Position numbers and translations under genes: made by a program | The notes under the pieces: generated by a model | What the model was told of the DNA's origin: nothing | Seen by the model: only the letters and a program-made list of their open reading frames with translations | Databases searched by the model: none | Part shown: in pieces, positions 39,688-48,842 of the stretch | Layout: the number at the start of each line of letters is the position of its first letter | Position numbering within the stretch: the stretch's first letter is position 1 | Origin: Roseibium sp. HPY-6 | GTDB taxonomy: Bacteria; Pseudomonadota; Alphaproteobacteria; Rhizobiales; Stappiaceae | Direction of reading: 5' to 3' | NCBI RefSeq assembly: GCF_040530035.1 | Contig: NZ_JBEWCD010000002.1 | Coordinates: 3,083,793-3,147,792, forward strand | Length of the DNA stretch: 64,000 bases

Positions 39688-40896
39688 TCAGGTCAGCTTG
39701 CTGACTTTGTGTATTGCGTCACCGCGCTTAAAGAGATCCGGCAAGAGATCCATTCCAAGACCAGCCCTATCAGGCACGCTAATCATGCCGTTTTCGATGG
39801 GCGGGAGCTGATCGACGAGGTCCTGGTACCAGTTGTAGTAAAAGCCACGTGCGATTTCCTGTTCGCGGACATTGCGCAGGCTGAGCGCCAAATGTGTGGA
39901 GGCTGCAAGGGTTACAGGCCCCGAACAGTCATGAAAAGCAATCGGCCTTGAACTTGCTTCAGCAAGCGCCGCGACTTTCCGGGCCGCGGTGACGCCGCCC
40001 GCCCAGGTGACGTCCACGATCGGCGTTGAAATGTTTCCTTCGTCGATCAGAGCTTTGAACTGGCCCAGACTGGCGAGTGTTTCGCCGCCGGCGAGCGGTG
40101 CTGACGTTGAGCGCGCAAGCTCAGCGATCTCATGGGTCCTGTCCATCCACACGGGGTCCTCAATCCAGTCCATCTCAAGCGGTTCGAGCGCACTTGCAAT
40201 CATCTTTGCCGCGTTCAGGCTCCACAATCCGTGCAACTCGGCTTTAAGGCGCATCTTGTCGCCATGCGCCTTCCGGATCCTCTCAAATGGTTCCATCCCC
40301 TTCTTCAGATCCGCAGGGGAAATATCGACACCATCTGCGGCTCCGGAGGCCAGGTCGAGTGGCCAGATCTTCATCGAGAAGATACCCATTTCCATCAGGG
40401 AAGAGGCGAGATCTTCAGGATGGTTCAAAAAGGCATTGAGGTCGTCGTAGAGATCGACTGTTTCTTGCGCGCCGTCCGTGCCGAAATTGTCCGGACGGAC
40501 TGCGGACGTTTTTGACACGTAGTTCGGTCCTGCGCAGGTATTGTAGACCTGAATTGCGTCCCGTGTTCTCCCACCGAGCAAATCGCACAGCGGTACACCT
40601 GCGGTCTTTGCGGCCAGATCCCAAAGGGCGACGTCGACGGCAGCGAGGGCCCGCACTTCCGCACCAGTCCCCGTGAAACCGACATAGGGTTGCATTTTCA
40701 TGTTGAGCCACTCGATACGGCGCGCATCCTGCCCCAGAAGGATCGGCGCTATGCGGTCGTGAATATCTGCTTCGCTCGATCCAGTGCCGAAATAGGTTTC
40801 TCCGAGCCCGGTGATGCCCTCGGACGTGTGAATGCGCACCCAAAGAAGATTGGGATGCTCATGAAGACGCAATGTCTCAACTGCGACGATTTTCAA
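39688..40896 (-). CDS. mandelate racemase/muconate lactonizing enzyme family protein
   Basis: This enolase-superfamily protein of 402 residues has the MR-subgroup order: metal ligands in LKAELHGLWS, MDWIEDPVW and LAGGETLAS, a VDVTWAGG Asp and the general acid/base His in AFHDCSGPV. Family members racemise or dehydrate sugar acids. The substrate cannot be assigned, and no dehydrogenase or transporter sits beside it to help. It may be a galactonate-type dehydratase, which is speculative. Confidence 0.88.
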   Translation of the reverse strand: MKIVAVETLRLHEHPNLLWVRIHTSEGITGLGETYFGTGSSEADIHDRIAPILLGQDARRIEWLNMKMQPYVGFTGTGAEVRALAAVDVALWDLAAKTAGVPLCDLLGGRTRDAIQVYNTCAGPNYVSKTSAVRPDNFGTDGAQETVDLYDDLNAFLNHPEDLASSLMEMGIFSMKIWPLDLASGAADGVDISPADLKKGMEPFERIRKAHGDKMRLKAELHGLWSLNAAKMIASALEPLEMDWIEDPVWMDRTHEIAELARSTSAPLAGGETLASLGQFKALIDEGNISTPIVDVTWAGGVTAARKVAALAEASSRPIAFHDCSGPVTLAASTHLALSLRNVREQEIARGFYYNWYQDLVDQLPPIENGMISVPDRAGLGMDLLPDLFKRGDAIHKVSKLT

Positions 40897-41112
40897 TTGA
40901 AATATCCTGGTTGTCCAAGTTTCCGGATTGTGTGCAAAGCAGACGGCACCAAATAGGTTTTTAAAGGCTCACTGTCTCTGGACGCAAGCAGACGGCTCCT
41001 AAGGCGATCGAATGAGTTTCTGGTCTATGGCCGGAGACGAAGGCTTCAGAAGCGCTTGCATGTGCGAGGCCACCCAAACAAGATGTCGACACCTCCTATT
41101 GGAAGACGACTT

Positions 41113-42051
41113 ATGATTGAACGACGAGACCTGATGTTTGGCGCTATCGCAGCCGGAGGAACGCTTCAGATTATGCAGACGGCCCATGCCTCGACGGACA
41201 GTTCTGACGGTGAACGCCGCAGTGTTGCAAAAGACGGTTTTGCTCTTGCGCTTGGCGGCGGTGCGGCCAAGGCGTTTGCCCATATCCCGATCCTGGAAGC
41301 GCTCGATGAGCTTGGCATTGCTCCTGACGAGATTGCCGGGACGTCTATGGGTTCGATTCTGGGCGGACTTTATGCCAGCGGAATGAGCGGCAAGGATATC
41401 CGGTCTTTCGCCGTGGAACTATTCACGCGGAAAACGCAACTCTTTCAGAAGCTTTTCCTGAAGGACGGCAAGACATGGTCGTCGCTTCTCAACATTGTTC
41501 GTCCTGCCATCATCGATCCGATTGTGCTGTTTGAAACCGTGCTGCCACCGGATCTTTCAGAGAATTTCCACGATTTGCGCATCCCGTTAAAGGTCGTCGC
41601 AACAGACTTTTATTCGCAGTCGCAGGTGGTGCTGGAGGAGGGGCCTCTTTTGCCGGCAATTGCCGCGTCATCAGCACTCCCGATGCTTCTGACGCCGGTT
41701 GAAATCAACGGACGGGTTTTGATCGACGGCGGCTTCGTCAATCCGACACCATTTGACATTTTCGTCGACCCGCGTGTTCGGACGGTCGGAATAGACGTCA
41801 CAGGAAGTGATTTTTCCCACAAAAGCGGCCTGCCGAGCGGAATGGACACCTGGGTAGGATCTTTCTCCATTACGCTGCATTCGCTCGTAGCAGCCAAACT
41901 GCAATGTTCGCGGCCGGACCTCCTCATCGAGCCGCCCATCGGAAAATTCAAGGCGATGGATTTCTTCAAAATAGAGGAGATTCTGAGTGCCGCCGATCAG
42001 GCCAAGGATGTGTTCAAGGCAGAAATGACGACGCTATTGGAAGCCCAATAG
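41113..42051 (+). CDS. patatin-like phospholipase, twin-arginine exported
   Basis: The 312-residue protein has the patatin oxyanion region (LALGGGAAKAFAHIPILEAL), the nucleophile motif GTSMGS (Ser78) and the Asp of LIDGGFVNPTP. The N-terminus (MIERRDLMFGAIAAGGTL, then AHAS) looks like a Tat signal, suggesting a folded periplasmic esterase or phospholipase. An upstream extension to 41056 was not preferred because GGAAG precedes the ATG at 41113 and the signal then sits at the N-terminus. Confidence 0.85.
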   Translation: MIERRDLMFGAIAAGGTLQIMQTAHASTDSSDGERRSVAKDGFALALGGGAAKAFAHIPILEALDELGIAPDEIAGTSMGSILGGLYASGMSGKDIRSFAVELFTRKTQLFQKLFLKDGKTWSSLLNIVRPAIIDPIVLFETVLPPDLSENFHDLRIPLKVVATDFYSQSQVVLEEGPLLPAIAASSALPMLLTPVEINGRVLIDGGFVNPTPFDIFVDPRVRTVGIDVTGSDFSHKSGLPSGMDTWVGSFSITLHSLVAAKLQCSRPDLLIEPPIGKFKAMDFFKIEEILSAADQAKDVFKAEMTTLLEAQ

Positions 42052-42053
42052 CG

Positions 42054-43703
42054 TCAGAATGCAGGGCCCCTTCGGGAGAAAATGTCCTTCAATTCATCGG
42101 CCCGTGCTTTGGACCATCCTTCCGGCTCCACAACGGCGGCCCAGGCATCTATGTAATCCGGTGCAACGTAGTAATGTCCGAACCTGGGGACATCGAGCGC
42201 GAACATGGAATCGAGCGCCAACTGCAGCATGGTTACGACCGGAAACCACGAGAGTTCTTTTGAAACGTCCGGTGCGCGCGGCTGGTTGAGCCATGCCGGA
42301 GGGCGAACGGAACTGTCGAAGGTGAAATTGACGATCGGATCGCTGCCGTAGTTGAGGAACACCGACCGGAGCGGACCCCAGGGCGTGAAATCCCCGTCAA
42401 GCCCACCATACTGGTCCATCACGCGCACCAGAGAGCCGTTCCCGAAAGTCGGCCGCCAGGCGGGGCTGCCGGGATTTCGCTGGTCGCGCACCTCCGTCCA
42501 GTATCTTGAGAAGAACGGCGACCCGGCCCACATGGCTCCGTTGATCGGATCACCGAGCATGTCGAACAATGGCAGCGTTGCCTGGGAGTTGAAGGCACCC
42601 TGGCTGAGACCGTGAACATAGAATTCAGGTCTGCTGTCCTTGGGCAGTTCAGTCCAGTGATCATAGATCTTTTCGAAGAGTTCACGGGATTGAGCGACGC
42701 CGTAGTCCGGGTGTGCAAGCAGGGCAAGCACGCTGGTCAGGTAAGAGTATTGCACCGACACGGTTGCCACATCCCCGGAAAGCATGAAGTCGAGCGTGTC
42801 GTGGGCGCCGGGATCCATCCAACCCGTTCCAACCGGCACCATAACGATCAGAACGGAGCGTTCGAAGCCGCCGACCCGGATCAGTTCTTCAAGCGCAATT
42901 TGCGCCCTTTCTTCTGCGGTGTCCGCCGACCGCCTGCCGACATAGACCCGAACCGGCTCCATCACGGTCCCGCTCTGAAACGCGGAAATCTCTTCGACCG
43001 TTGGCGCCGAAGCAACAAAATGGCGGCCCCAGCGACCCATTTCGTGCCATTTGACCAGTGACGACGCGCTGCCGGTTTTCATCGGATCCTGCGGCTGAGC
43101 GATATCGGGCTCGATCAAGATGTCGGCAGCCTCGAAGGAAGCATCAGCCGCACGGAAGGCCGAACGCACCAGTGTTCCGTCGACAAGAGCCCAGAAAACC
43201 CAGCCGACAAGCGCTACCGACAGGACCACACCGACCTTTTGCGGCACAACCCGGTCCAACTGTCTTGCGACGAACCGGCGCACGACGCCCAATATCCTGA
43301 AGATGACCCAAAGGCTCAGGAACATGAGACCGCCGACTGCAAAGATGTAGAAAGGTGCTGCCGTATCGAGCGGAGGCAACCCCACCGCAGCACGAGTTGC
43401 GTTTTGCCAGGAAGCGGCCTTAGACAAAGAGTAGACGAGAATGCCGGTGCTCACAGCTAGGGCAACGGCCCACCAGATCCAAAGAAACCGTCCCTTGATG
43501 TCCGGGATCTCCATGTAGCGCCAGAGGCCGCGCACAAGCATTGCAATCTCGTAGCCCAGGCTTGCGGCAACCGCGGCAAGCGCAGCCTGGACCAACGGGT
43601 CGCGCGGCATGAGCGAAGGTGTCAGTGCAGCCCCGAAACAACTCACTGCCACAACAAGACTGGTTGCCGACAAACCGTTCCGGATAACCTGAACCAATGC
43701 CAT
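42054..43703 (-). CDS. alpha/beta-hydrolase with N-terminal membrane domain (PF10081 type)
   Basis: The 549-residue protein begins with a hydrophobic domain of about four segments (SLVVAVSCFGAALTPSLMPRDPLVQ, WWAVALAVSTGILVYSL, FYIFAVGGLMFLSLWVI, VGVVLSVALVGWVFWAL). A hydrolase domain follows with nucleophile GLSQGAF in YVHGLSQGAFNSQ. This fits the alpha/beta-hydrolase family with a dedicated N-terminal partner domain, often called a predicted membrane protein in mycobacteria. The substrate is unknown. The ATG at 43703 has AGGTGA and is preferred over an upstream extension to 43835. Confidence 0.85.
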   Translation of the reverse strand: MALVQVIRNGLSATSLVVAVSCFGAALTPSLMPRDPLVQAALAAVAASLGYEIAMLVRGLWRYMEIPDIKGRFLWIWWAVALAVSTGILVYSLSKAASWQNATRAAVGLPPLDTAAPFYIFAVGGLMFLSLWVIFRILGVVRRFVARQLDRVVPQKVGVVLSVALVGWVFWALVDGTLVRSAFRAADASFEAADILIEPDIAQPQDPMKTGSASSLVKWHEMGRWGRHFVASAPTVEEISAFQSGTVMEPVRVYVGRRSADTAEERAQIALEELIRVGGFERSVLIVMVPVGTGWMDPGAHDTLDFMLSGDVATVSVQYSYLTSVLALLAHPDYGVAQSRELFEKIYDHWTELPKDSRPEFYVHGLSQGAFNSQATLPLFDMLGDPINGAMWAGSPFFSRYWTEVRDQRNPGSPAWRPTFGNGSLVRVMDQYGGLDGDFTPWGPLRSVFLNYGSDPIVNFTFDSSVRPPAWLNQPRAPDVSKELSWFPVVTMLQLALDSMFALDVPRFGHYYVAPDYIDAWAAVVEPEGWSKARADELKDIFSRRGPAF

Positions 43704-44042
43704 GGCTTCACCTGCCTCAAGAATGAATTTCAGGCTGGAGATGCGACAGACCGAAGGTATTGGTGTCCGTCCGACCAGCAGCCCGCTTCTGGAACGAATT
43801 GAGCACGCACCGAAAACCCCCGCGTGCCAGATCAAATCAAATACACAAGTTCAAAGGCAGTTCAAGGACACTGGACAACCGGCTCGTCGTCAGTCAGTGC
43901 GCCTCGAAAAACAAAAAAGTCTACAGGCCTTGGCGAGCCCCATACCAAAAAAGTCAGAAGTGCATTCCAGCACGAGACAATTCCTCAGCAGGGAAAGCCG
44001 GACAGACACAATCGCCATCCGCCCGGCTGTTATGTGAGAAAT
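43704..44042. other. gap after the guanidine operon
   Basis: These 339 bases hold short frames with no coding character. A six-base stem (AGCCGG/CCGGCT) with a loop of about 20 bases lies near 44000 but has no T-run, so no clear terminator for the operon is seen. Confidence 0.4.
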
Positions 44043-44255
44043 TTACTGCGAGTTTTTGTTCCGTGCGCTTCTCACAGCTCTCACACACAAAAATCCGACC
44101 ACGGCCGCACCAAACAATAGCGCCAGATGAAACGGCGTTCCGAGAAAATGACCAACGGTCTCCGTTACGCCGCTGATCTCGTGGTGATCGCCAGGATGCG
44201 CAAAGACGGGCGTCGAAACGGCTGTTACGGCTGCAGCAAGGCTAAGGTGTTTCAT
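44043..44255 (-). CDS. small exported or membrane protein with His motif (DUF6732-like)
   Basis: The 70-residue product has a signal peptide (MKHLSLAAAVTAVSTPVFA), then HPGDHHEISGVTETVGHFLGTPFHLALLFGAAVVGFLCVRAV with one membrane helix. The HPGDHHE stretch just after the cleavage site could bind a metal, like the opening of HupE/UreJ-type nickel carriers. It resembles short DUF6732-type proteins. The start overlaps the upstream gene by four bases, so it is part of the operon. Confidence 0.7.
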   Translation of the reverse strand: MKHLSLAAAVTAVSTPVFAHPGDHHEISGVTETVGHFLGTPFHLALLFGAAVVGFLCVRAVRSARNKNSQ

Positions 44256-44728
44256 TTGGCGATATCTCCTGTGTTCAATCGGTCGGTCAGGACTGTGATC
44301 AGGTCTATGTCTGTGCGCTCAGTGAGAGACACATAGGTGAAAGTCATTGTTTCCCGTCCGGAAACCATTTCGCCCGGAAAAGGCATGTAGACGAGTTCTC
44401 GCGATGCAAATGCCGGCGACGCGGTTCCGATCTGCCAGTTGGAGACGATCTTCGCATCAACGAGATGTTGGATAAGACTGTCCGAGCCGGGCCGGTGGAA
44501 TGGCACCCCGGCAAGCCTGAGATAGCTGGTCTTGTCGTCAGCTGCCCTGAACCCATCGATGAAACTTGTTGCAAGCGCCTGCAATTCATCTGCTTTTTCC
44601 GCCGGCGATGCCCCATGAACGTGCGAATGCAGGTGATCGGGGCTGGAATGGTTGTGATCATGCGGATGGAGGTGGTCATGATCATGGTGGTGGTGGTCGT
44701 GGTGATGATGATGTTTCATGGTTGTCAC
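44252..44728 (-). CDS. histidine-rich protein, candidate metal-handling partner of the ureohydrolase
   Basis: The 158-residue protein has 19 His in the first 39 residues, arranged with Asp (for example KHHHHHDHHHHDHDHLHPHDH). The remaining 115 residues form a globular-looking domain (ADELQALATSFIDGFRAADDKTSYLRLAGVPFHRPG and YVSLTERTDIDLITVLTDRL) that I do not recognise. His-rich tails are seen in nickel chaperones such as HypB and UreE. It overlaps the ureohydrolase gene by four bases. I infer that it stores or delivers the metal, probably nickel. Confidence 0.75.
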   Translation of the reverse strand: MTTMKHHHHHDHHHHDHDHLHPHDHNHSSPDHLHSHVHGASPAEKADELQALATSFIDGFRAADDKTSYLRLAGVPFHRPGSDSLIQHLVDAKIVSNWQIGTASPAFASRELVYMPFPGEMVSGRETMTFTYVSLTERTDIDLITVLTDRLNTGDIAK

Positions 44729-45963
44729 GCCACCTCCGGACCGGCTGGGATGGAAACCGGTTTGTCGATGATTGACTTGTGGGATCCCATCTTCCCGTGG
44801 GACACCAGCGTTCCAAGAACATCGACAATCACGCGTGTGGCGAGGAGGGCGGTTATGTCGGAACAGTCGTAAGGAGGCGACACTTCGACGACTTCAAGCC
44901 CACAGATGCCTTCCTTCGCAACGAGAGACACGAGTTCCAATGCTTCACGGGGCAGGAAGCCGCCCGGTTCCGGCCAACCCGTTCCCGGAACGAAGCCGCA
45001 ATCGACACTGTCGATGTCGAACGAGATATAGACGGCGTCCGCATCTTTCCAGGCCAGTTCGAGGGCGCGCGCGGCGGTTTCCGCAAGACCGAGTTCTTCA
45101 ACGTCACGCATGGTGAAGATGTTGGTGTTGCGCTCGCGCGCGACCTCGACCCCCTCGCGCGGCACCTGCCATCCGCCAATGCCGATCTGGACCAGATTGA
45201 CGGCCGGAACATTGACCAGGTCCGTTGCATGGAACCAGGGCGTTGTGTGCATGCGCTCGTCCAGGTCTTTCTCCTGGATATCGATGTGGCGATCGAAATG
45301 GACGATGCCGATACGCTTTGACGTGCACTCCGCGATACCGCGAACGCAGGGAAACCCGATGGAATGATCGCCGCCGATCATGATCGGCAAGGCGCCTGAG
45401 GAGGCAACGTGGGACACCGCTCGGGTGATCTGGTCGAACGTCTTTTCAATGTTGGCGGGGATGGTGAAAATGTCCCCGACGTCGCATAGCGTCATCTGTT
45501 CACGCAGATCGACACCCATCTCGTAATTGTATGGTGTGTAAAGCGCTGAGATCTTGCGGACGCCCTGCGGGCCGAACCGGGTTCCCGGCCGATAGGTGGT
45601 GCCGCCGTCAAACGGTATTCCGATGATCGCCGCGTCATAAGCGCCAACCTGGGTCACATCCTCAATGTAAGGCGCTTTCAGGAACGTATTGATGCCGGCG
45701 TAGTGGGGCAATTCTCCGCGCGCAAACGTGGGAATGGACTTGTCGGTCAGGCTGTCAGACCCGGTCAGCCCCATGCGCAGCGCCCAGGCCTTTTCCTTTT
45801 CCCAGGCAGCGGTCGGCAAAGTGCCTTCTTTTTCCGCGGACTTCCAGCCGCGCAGCTGCAGCTTGTCGAAATCCGGGTGGTGATGCCGTTCTGCCGGTGA
45901 CCGTGAAACGGTTCCGGCGGCGCGGTGCCGGGTTGCGGGACCGTATTGATCAAGAATACGCAT
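44725..45963 (-). CDS. ureohydrolase-family enzyme, probable nickel-dependent guanidine hydrolase
   Basis: The 412-residue protein keeps the dinuclear metal motifs of the agmatinase/arginase family: GGDHS (His200), HFDRHID (Asp224, His226, Asp228) and SFDIDSVD (Asp316, Asp318), then GTGWPEPGGFLPREAL. A 95-residue N-terminal extension makes it longer than agmatinases of about 310 residues. Long members of this type include cyanobacterial guanidine hydrolase (GdmH, Sll1077 of Synechocystis), which needs Ni2+. The guanidine-I riboswitch in the leader strongly favours guanidine as substrate, giving urea and ammonia. Agmatine or another guanidino compound is not excluded. Confidence 0.85.
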   Translation of the reverse strand: MRILDQYGPATRHRAAGTVSRSPAERHHHPDFDKLQLRGWKSAEKEGTLPTAAWEKEKAWALRMGLTGSDSLTDKSIPTFARGELPHYAGINTFLKAPYIEDVTQVGAYDAAIIGIPFDGGTTYRPGTRFGPQGVRKISALYTPYNYEMGVDLREQMTLCDVGDIFTIPANIEKTFDQITRAVSHVASSGALPIMIGGDHSIGFPCVRGIAECTSKRIGIVHFDRHIDIQEKDLDERMHTTPWFHATDLVNVPAVNLVQIGIGGWQVPREGVEVARERNTNIFTMRDVEELGLAETAARALELAWKDADAVYISFDIDSVDCGFVPGTGWPEPGGFLPREALELVSLVAKEGICGLEVVEVSPPYDCSDITALLATRVIVDVLGTLVSHGKMGSHKSIIDKPVSIPAGPEVA

Positions 45964-45972
45964 GGGCGTTCC

Positions 45973-46809
45973 TCATGGGTGGTTGGTGTCTTGGGGTTTG
46001 TCAGATGTCTTATTGCCGCCAGTCCGGATCGCACCGGCGATCTCATCGGGGGCGGGCGTGCTGTTACCTGTCGCGGGAGCTTTGAGCGGCAGGTCATAGG
46101 TAATGGTTGCCCCATAGGCTTCCGGGGCCTGAGGGTCATGCCGGATCTTGTCGAAGACCAGTAACCGCGTTCCGAGCTTGAAGGCTTCGTGGATGTCGTG
46201 CGTAACCATGAAGATTGTCATGCCAAGATCGCGCCAGAGCCCGAGCATCAATTCATGCATATCAACCCGGATACCCGGGTCGAGGGCGCCGAAAGGCTCG
46301 TCCAGAAGAAGAATGCTTGGTTTTTTGACGAGCGCCTGCGCGATCGCAAGCCGCTGTTGCATGCCGCCAGAAAGCTGGGAAGGGTACTTTTCCGCCGCTG
46401 CCGCCAGTCCTATGCGCTCAAGCACTTCTTCAATTTCACCGAGCGCAGCCCGTTTCGCGGCTCCGAAGAGTTTCCCTGTATAGGGTGCTGCTTCAAATTC
46501 CTTTGCAAGGATCAGGTTTTCAGCAACGGTCAAATGGGTGAAAACGGAATACTTCTGGAAGACGATGCCCCGGTCCGGTGTCGGCTCCTCAGGAAGCGCA
46601 TCGCCATCAAGGAGTATCTCGCCTCTTGTAGGATGTTCTTGCGACAACAACATGCGCAAGAATGTAGATTTGCCGCAGCCGGACGCGCCAACAATCGTAC
46701 AAAACGCGCCCTTGTCGACGTCAAGCTCAATCCGTTCGAGCACGGGCGTGCCATCGTAGTATTTCGAAACACCTCTGACGCGAAGCTTAGGATCCGTGTG
46801 GGCGCTCAT
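45973..46809 (-). CDS. ABC importer ATPase (nitrate/sulfonate/taurine type), guanidine operon
   Basis: The 278-residue ATPase has Walker A VGASGCGKST, signature LSGGMQQRLAIAQAL, Walker B ILLLDEPFGALDP and switch His in MVTHD. It pairs with the upstream permease (four-base overlap) and precedes the ureohydrolase by nine bases. It should power import of the riboswitch ligand. Confidence 0.92.
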   Translation of the reverse strand: MSAHTDPKLRVRGVSKYYDGTPVLERIELDVDKGAFCTIVGASGCGKSTFLRMLLSQEHPTRGEILLDGDALPEEPTPDRGIVFQKYSVFTHLTVAENLILAKEFEAAPYTGKLFGAAKRAALGEIEEVLERIGLAAAAEKYPSQLSGGMQQRLAIAQALVKKPSILLLDEPFGALDPGIRVDMHELMLGLWRDLGMTIFMVTHDIHEAFKLGTRLLVFDKIRHDPQAPEAYGATITYDLPLKAPATGNSTPAPDEIAGAIRTGGNKTSDKPQDTNHP

Positions 46810-47627
46810 AGCGCATCACCTCCGGCGTGATGCCAGCGGAACGCCCGCCGGGACAACAGCAGAAGCAACCTGTCGAGGAGAAAGGCAAGCAACGTGATCC
46901 AAAGAACATAGGGAAGGATCACGTCCATCGCGAGGTAGCGTCTTACAAGGAAGATTCTGTAACCCAGCCCGGTGGTCGAGGCGATCGCCTCCGCGGAAAT
47001 CAGGAAAATCCAGGCGGGGACGAGGCCGAGCCGGAGCGCTGTGATCAGTTTGGGCAGCACCTGGGGCAGAACAAGCCGTGTGATCATTTGCCAGACGGTT
47101 GCGCCGAGCGTTTCCGCCTTGATGATCATCTCCCTTGGAATATCGAGAACCGCCTGTGCCGTGGAACGGATCATCACAGGTGCTGTTCCAATGACGATCA
47201 GAGCAATCTTTGCAACTTCGCCGAGGCCAAACGTAATGAAGAGGATCGGCAGAATGGTTATCGGGGGGATCAGGGAAAAGGTCGCCAGATAGGGCGCAAG
47301 AGCACTCCTGACATGGGGAATGAAGCCGATAGCTATGCCGAGCGAGAGCGCCATGACAGTGGAGACAGCCATTCCGGTCCCGAGGCGCCATAGGCTGTCA
47401 ATCGTATCCACCCATAGAAGAAGATCACCCGACCGCCTGTCCGGGATCGCCGCCATGCGCCAGAAGGCTGCCCCCATGCTTTCCAGCGACGGCAACAGCT
47501 TGTCTGCCGGATTTTCCAAACGCCGGTAATGGCTTGCCACCGAATAGACGATGATGGTTGCCACAAAAGGCAAAGCACCAAGGGCAAGAGCGGTCACCCG
47601 GGAAGGTTTCCGGTTGATGATACGCAT
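46806..47627 (-). CDS. ABC importer permease, guanidine operon
   Basis: The 273-residue protein has about six membrane segments and the EAA-type loop near VLDIPREMIIKAETLGATVWQMITRLVLPQVLPKLITALRLGLVPAW, as in the nitrate/taurine/sulfonate permease group. It lies 71 bases after the binding-protein gene and overlaps the ATPase gene by four bases. Confidence 0.92.
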   Translation of the reverse strand: MRIINRKPSRVTALALGALPFVATIIVYSVASHYRRLENPADKLLPSLESMGAAFWRMAAIPDRRSGDLLLWVDTIDSLWRLGTGMAVSTVMALSLGIAIGFIPHVRSALAPYLATFSLIPPITILPILFITFGLGEVAKIALIVIGTAPVMIRSTAQAVLDIPREMIIKAETLGATVWQMITRLVLPQVLPKLITALRLGLVPAWIFLISAEAIASTTGLGYRIFLVRRYLAMDVILPYVLWITLLAFLLDRLLLLLSRRAFRWHHAGGDAL

Positions 47628-47698
47628 GGCAGGTCCTAGCAGGGTGCGGGAAGGCGACCCGGCCGAATTTCGGCCGGATCAGTTCGTCCAGACGAAGC

Positions 47699-48769
47699 TC
47701 AGAGTGCGCCGTCTGCCGCCATTTGCATGTAGCTTGGATCAAAGCGAAGCTTCACGTTGTTCGCATCGCCATAGATCGACCCGTCAGGGAACGACACGCC
47801 CACAAACTCAGGGCTCGGAGCACCTTCACCAAGGATTCCCTTGTCATAGAGAAATTCGGCAACGAACTTCATCGTGGCCGGCAACTCGGCCGCCTTGGAA
47901 AATTCGACAGCCTCCGCAGGCGTATAGAACATCTTGGTGGTCGCCAGCTGGGCGTCATACCCGGCCAGATCCGTGCCAGACGCCTCCGCCATCGCCGTAC
48001 GGGCGGCAATCCCGGCGTCCGTATCGCTCGACATTATGGACATCAGTTCATACCACGCGCCGACAAGCGCTTTGCCGAAGTCCGGATTGTCCGCAAGCGT
48101 TTCAGTGTTGACCATCATGATGTCGATGATTTCACCCGGAATGCCGGCGCTGTCGAAGACTTTGGTTGCATTCGGCTGAGCTTCTATTTCGGAAAGAAGC
48201 GGGTTCCAGGTCACGACCGAAGTGACGTCCGCGGTCGCGTAAGCGGCGATCATGTCGGCGTCGGAGGTATTGATAACGGTGAGGTCTTTTTCAGACAAGC
48301 CGACCGTGTCGAGTGCGCGTGCCAGAAGATAGTGGGAAACGGAGAGTTCAACCAGGTTGACGGATTGGCCCTTGATCTCGGCAAGATCGGTTTTGTCTTT
48401 TAAAATGATGCCGTCGTTTCCGTTGGAATAGTCACCGACAATCAGCGCGGTCGTATCGACACCGCCACCGGCAGGGATCGACAGGGCGTCCATGTTGGTC
48501 ATTGAGCAACCATCATATTCGCCGGCTGTATACTGGTTGATGGATTCGACATAGTCGTTGATCTGCACGATCTCGACGTCAATCCCGTATTTGTCGGCCC
48601 ATTTTTTCATGATGCCGCTATCTTGCAGATACCCCCAGGGCATCCAGCCGACATAAATCGACCAGCAGACTTTGAAGTCTTTCTTTTCCTCGGCCTGTGC
48701 TGATGAAATGGAAAGCGGCAACGAAAGAGCTGCTGCTATGAGGGAAGCTTTGGCAAACGATTTCAACAT
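47699..48769 (-). CDS. ABC importer periplasmic binding protein, guanidine operon
   Basis: The 356-residue protein has a signal peptide ending SSAQAE. The mature part starts KVCWSIYVGWMPWGYLQDSGIMKKW and includes INDYVESINQYTAGEYDGCSMTNMDAL, typical of the binding protein found near urea carboxylase genes, previously annotated as a urea importer (TIGR03427 as I recall). Riboswitch control suggests guanidine or a related cation. The ATG at 48769 follows AGGAGA. It is the first gene of the operon. Confidence 0.9.
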   Translation of the reverse strand: MLKSFAKASLIAAALSLPLSISSAQAEEKKDFKVCWSIYVGWMPWGYLQDSGIMKKWADKYGIDVEIVQINDYVESINQYTAGEYDGCSMTNMDALSIPAGGGVDTTALIVGDYSNGNDGIILKDKTDLAEIKGQSVNLVELSVSHYLLARALDTVGLSEKDLTVINTSDADMIAAYATADVTSVVTWNPLLSEIEAQPNATKVFDSAGIPGEIIDIMMVNTETLADNPDFGKALVGAWYELMSIMSSDTDAGIAARTAMAEASGTDLAGYDAQLATTKMFYTPAEAVEFSKAAELPATMKFVAEFLYDKGILGEGAPSPEFVGVSFPDGSIYGDANNVKLRFDPSYMQMAADGAL

Positions 48770-48842
48770 GTGTGCGCGTCTCCTGTCTTAAGCCCGGTGG
48801 AAGGAACCGGTTGAGCTTGCGTCATGAGTTTCTTGCGCACGT

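Noticed and set aside
44647..44728. CAT/CAC-rich tract read as a simple DNA repeat
   Set aside because: It encodes the His/Asp-rich N-terminus in frame with varied codons, so it is coding rather than a slipped microsatellite.
44725..45963. Plain agmatinase (speB) annotation
   Set aside because: The N-terminal extension, operon partners and guanidine riboswitch argue for another guanidino substrate, most likely guanidine itself.
45973..48769. Nitrate or taurine importer annotation
   Set aside because: The family is broad; no nitrate or sulfonate enzyme is near, while the riboswitch ligand and ureohydrolase point to guanidine.
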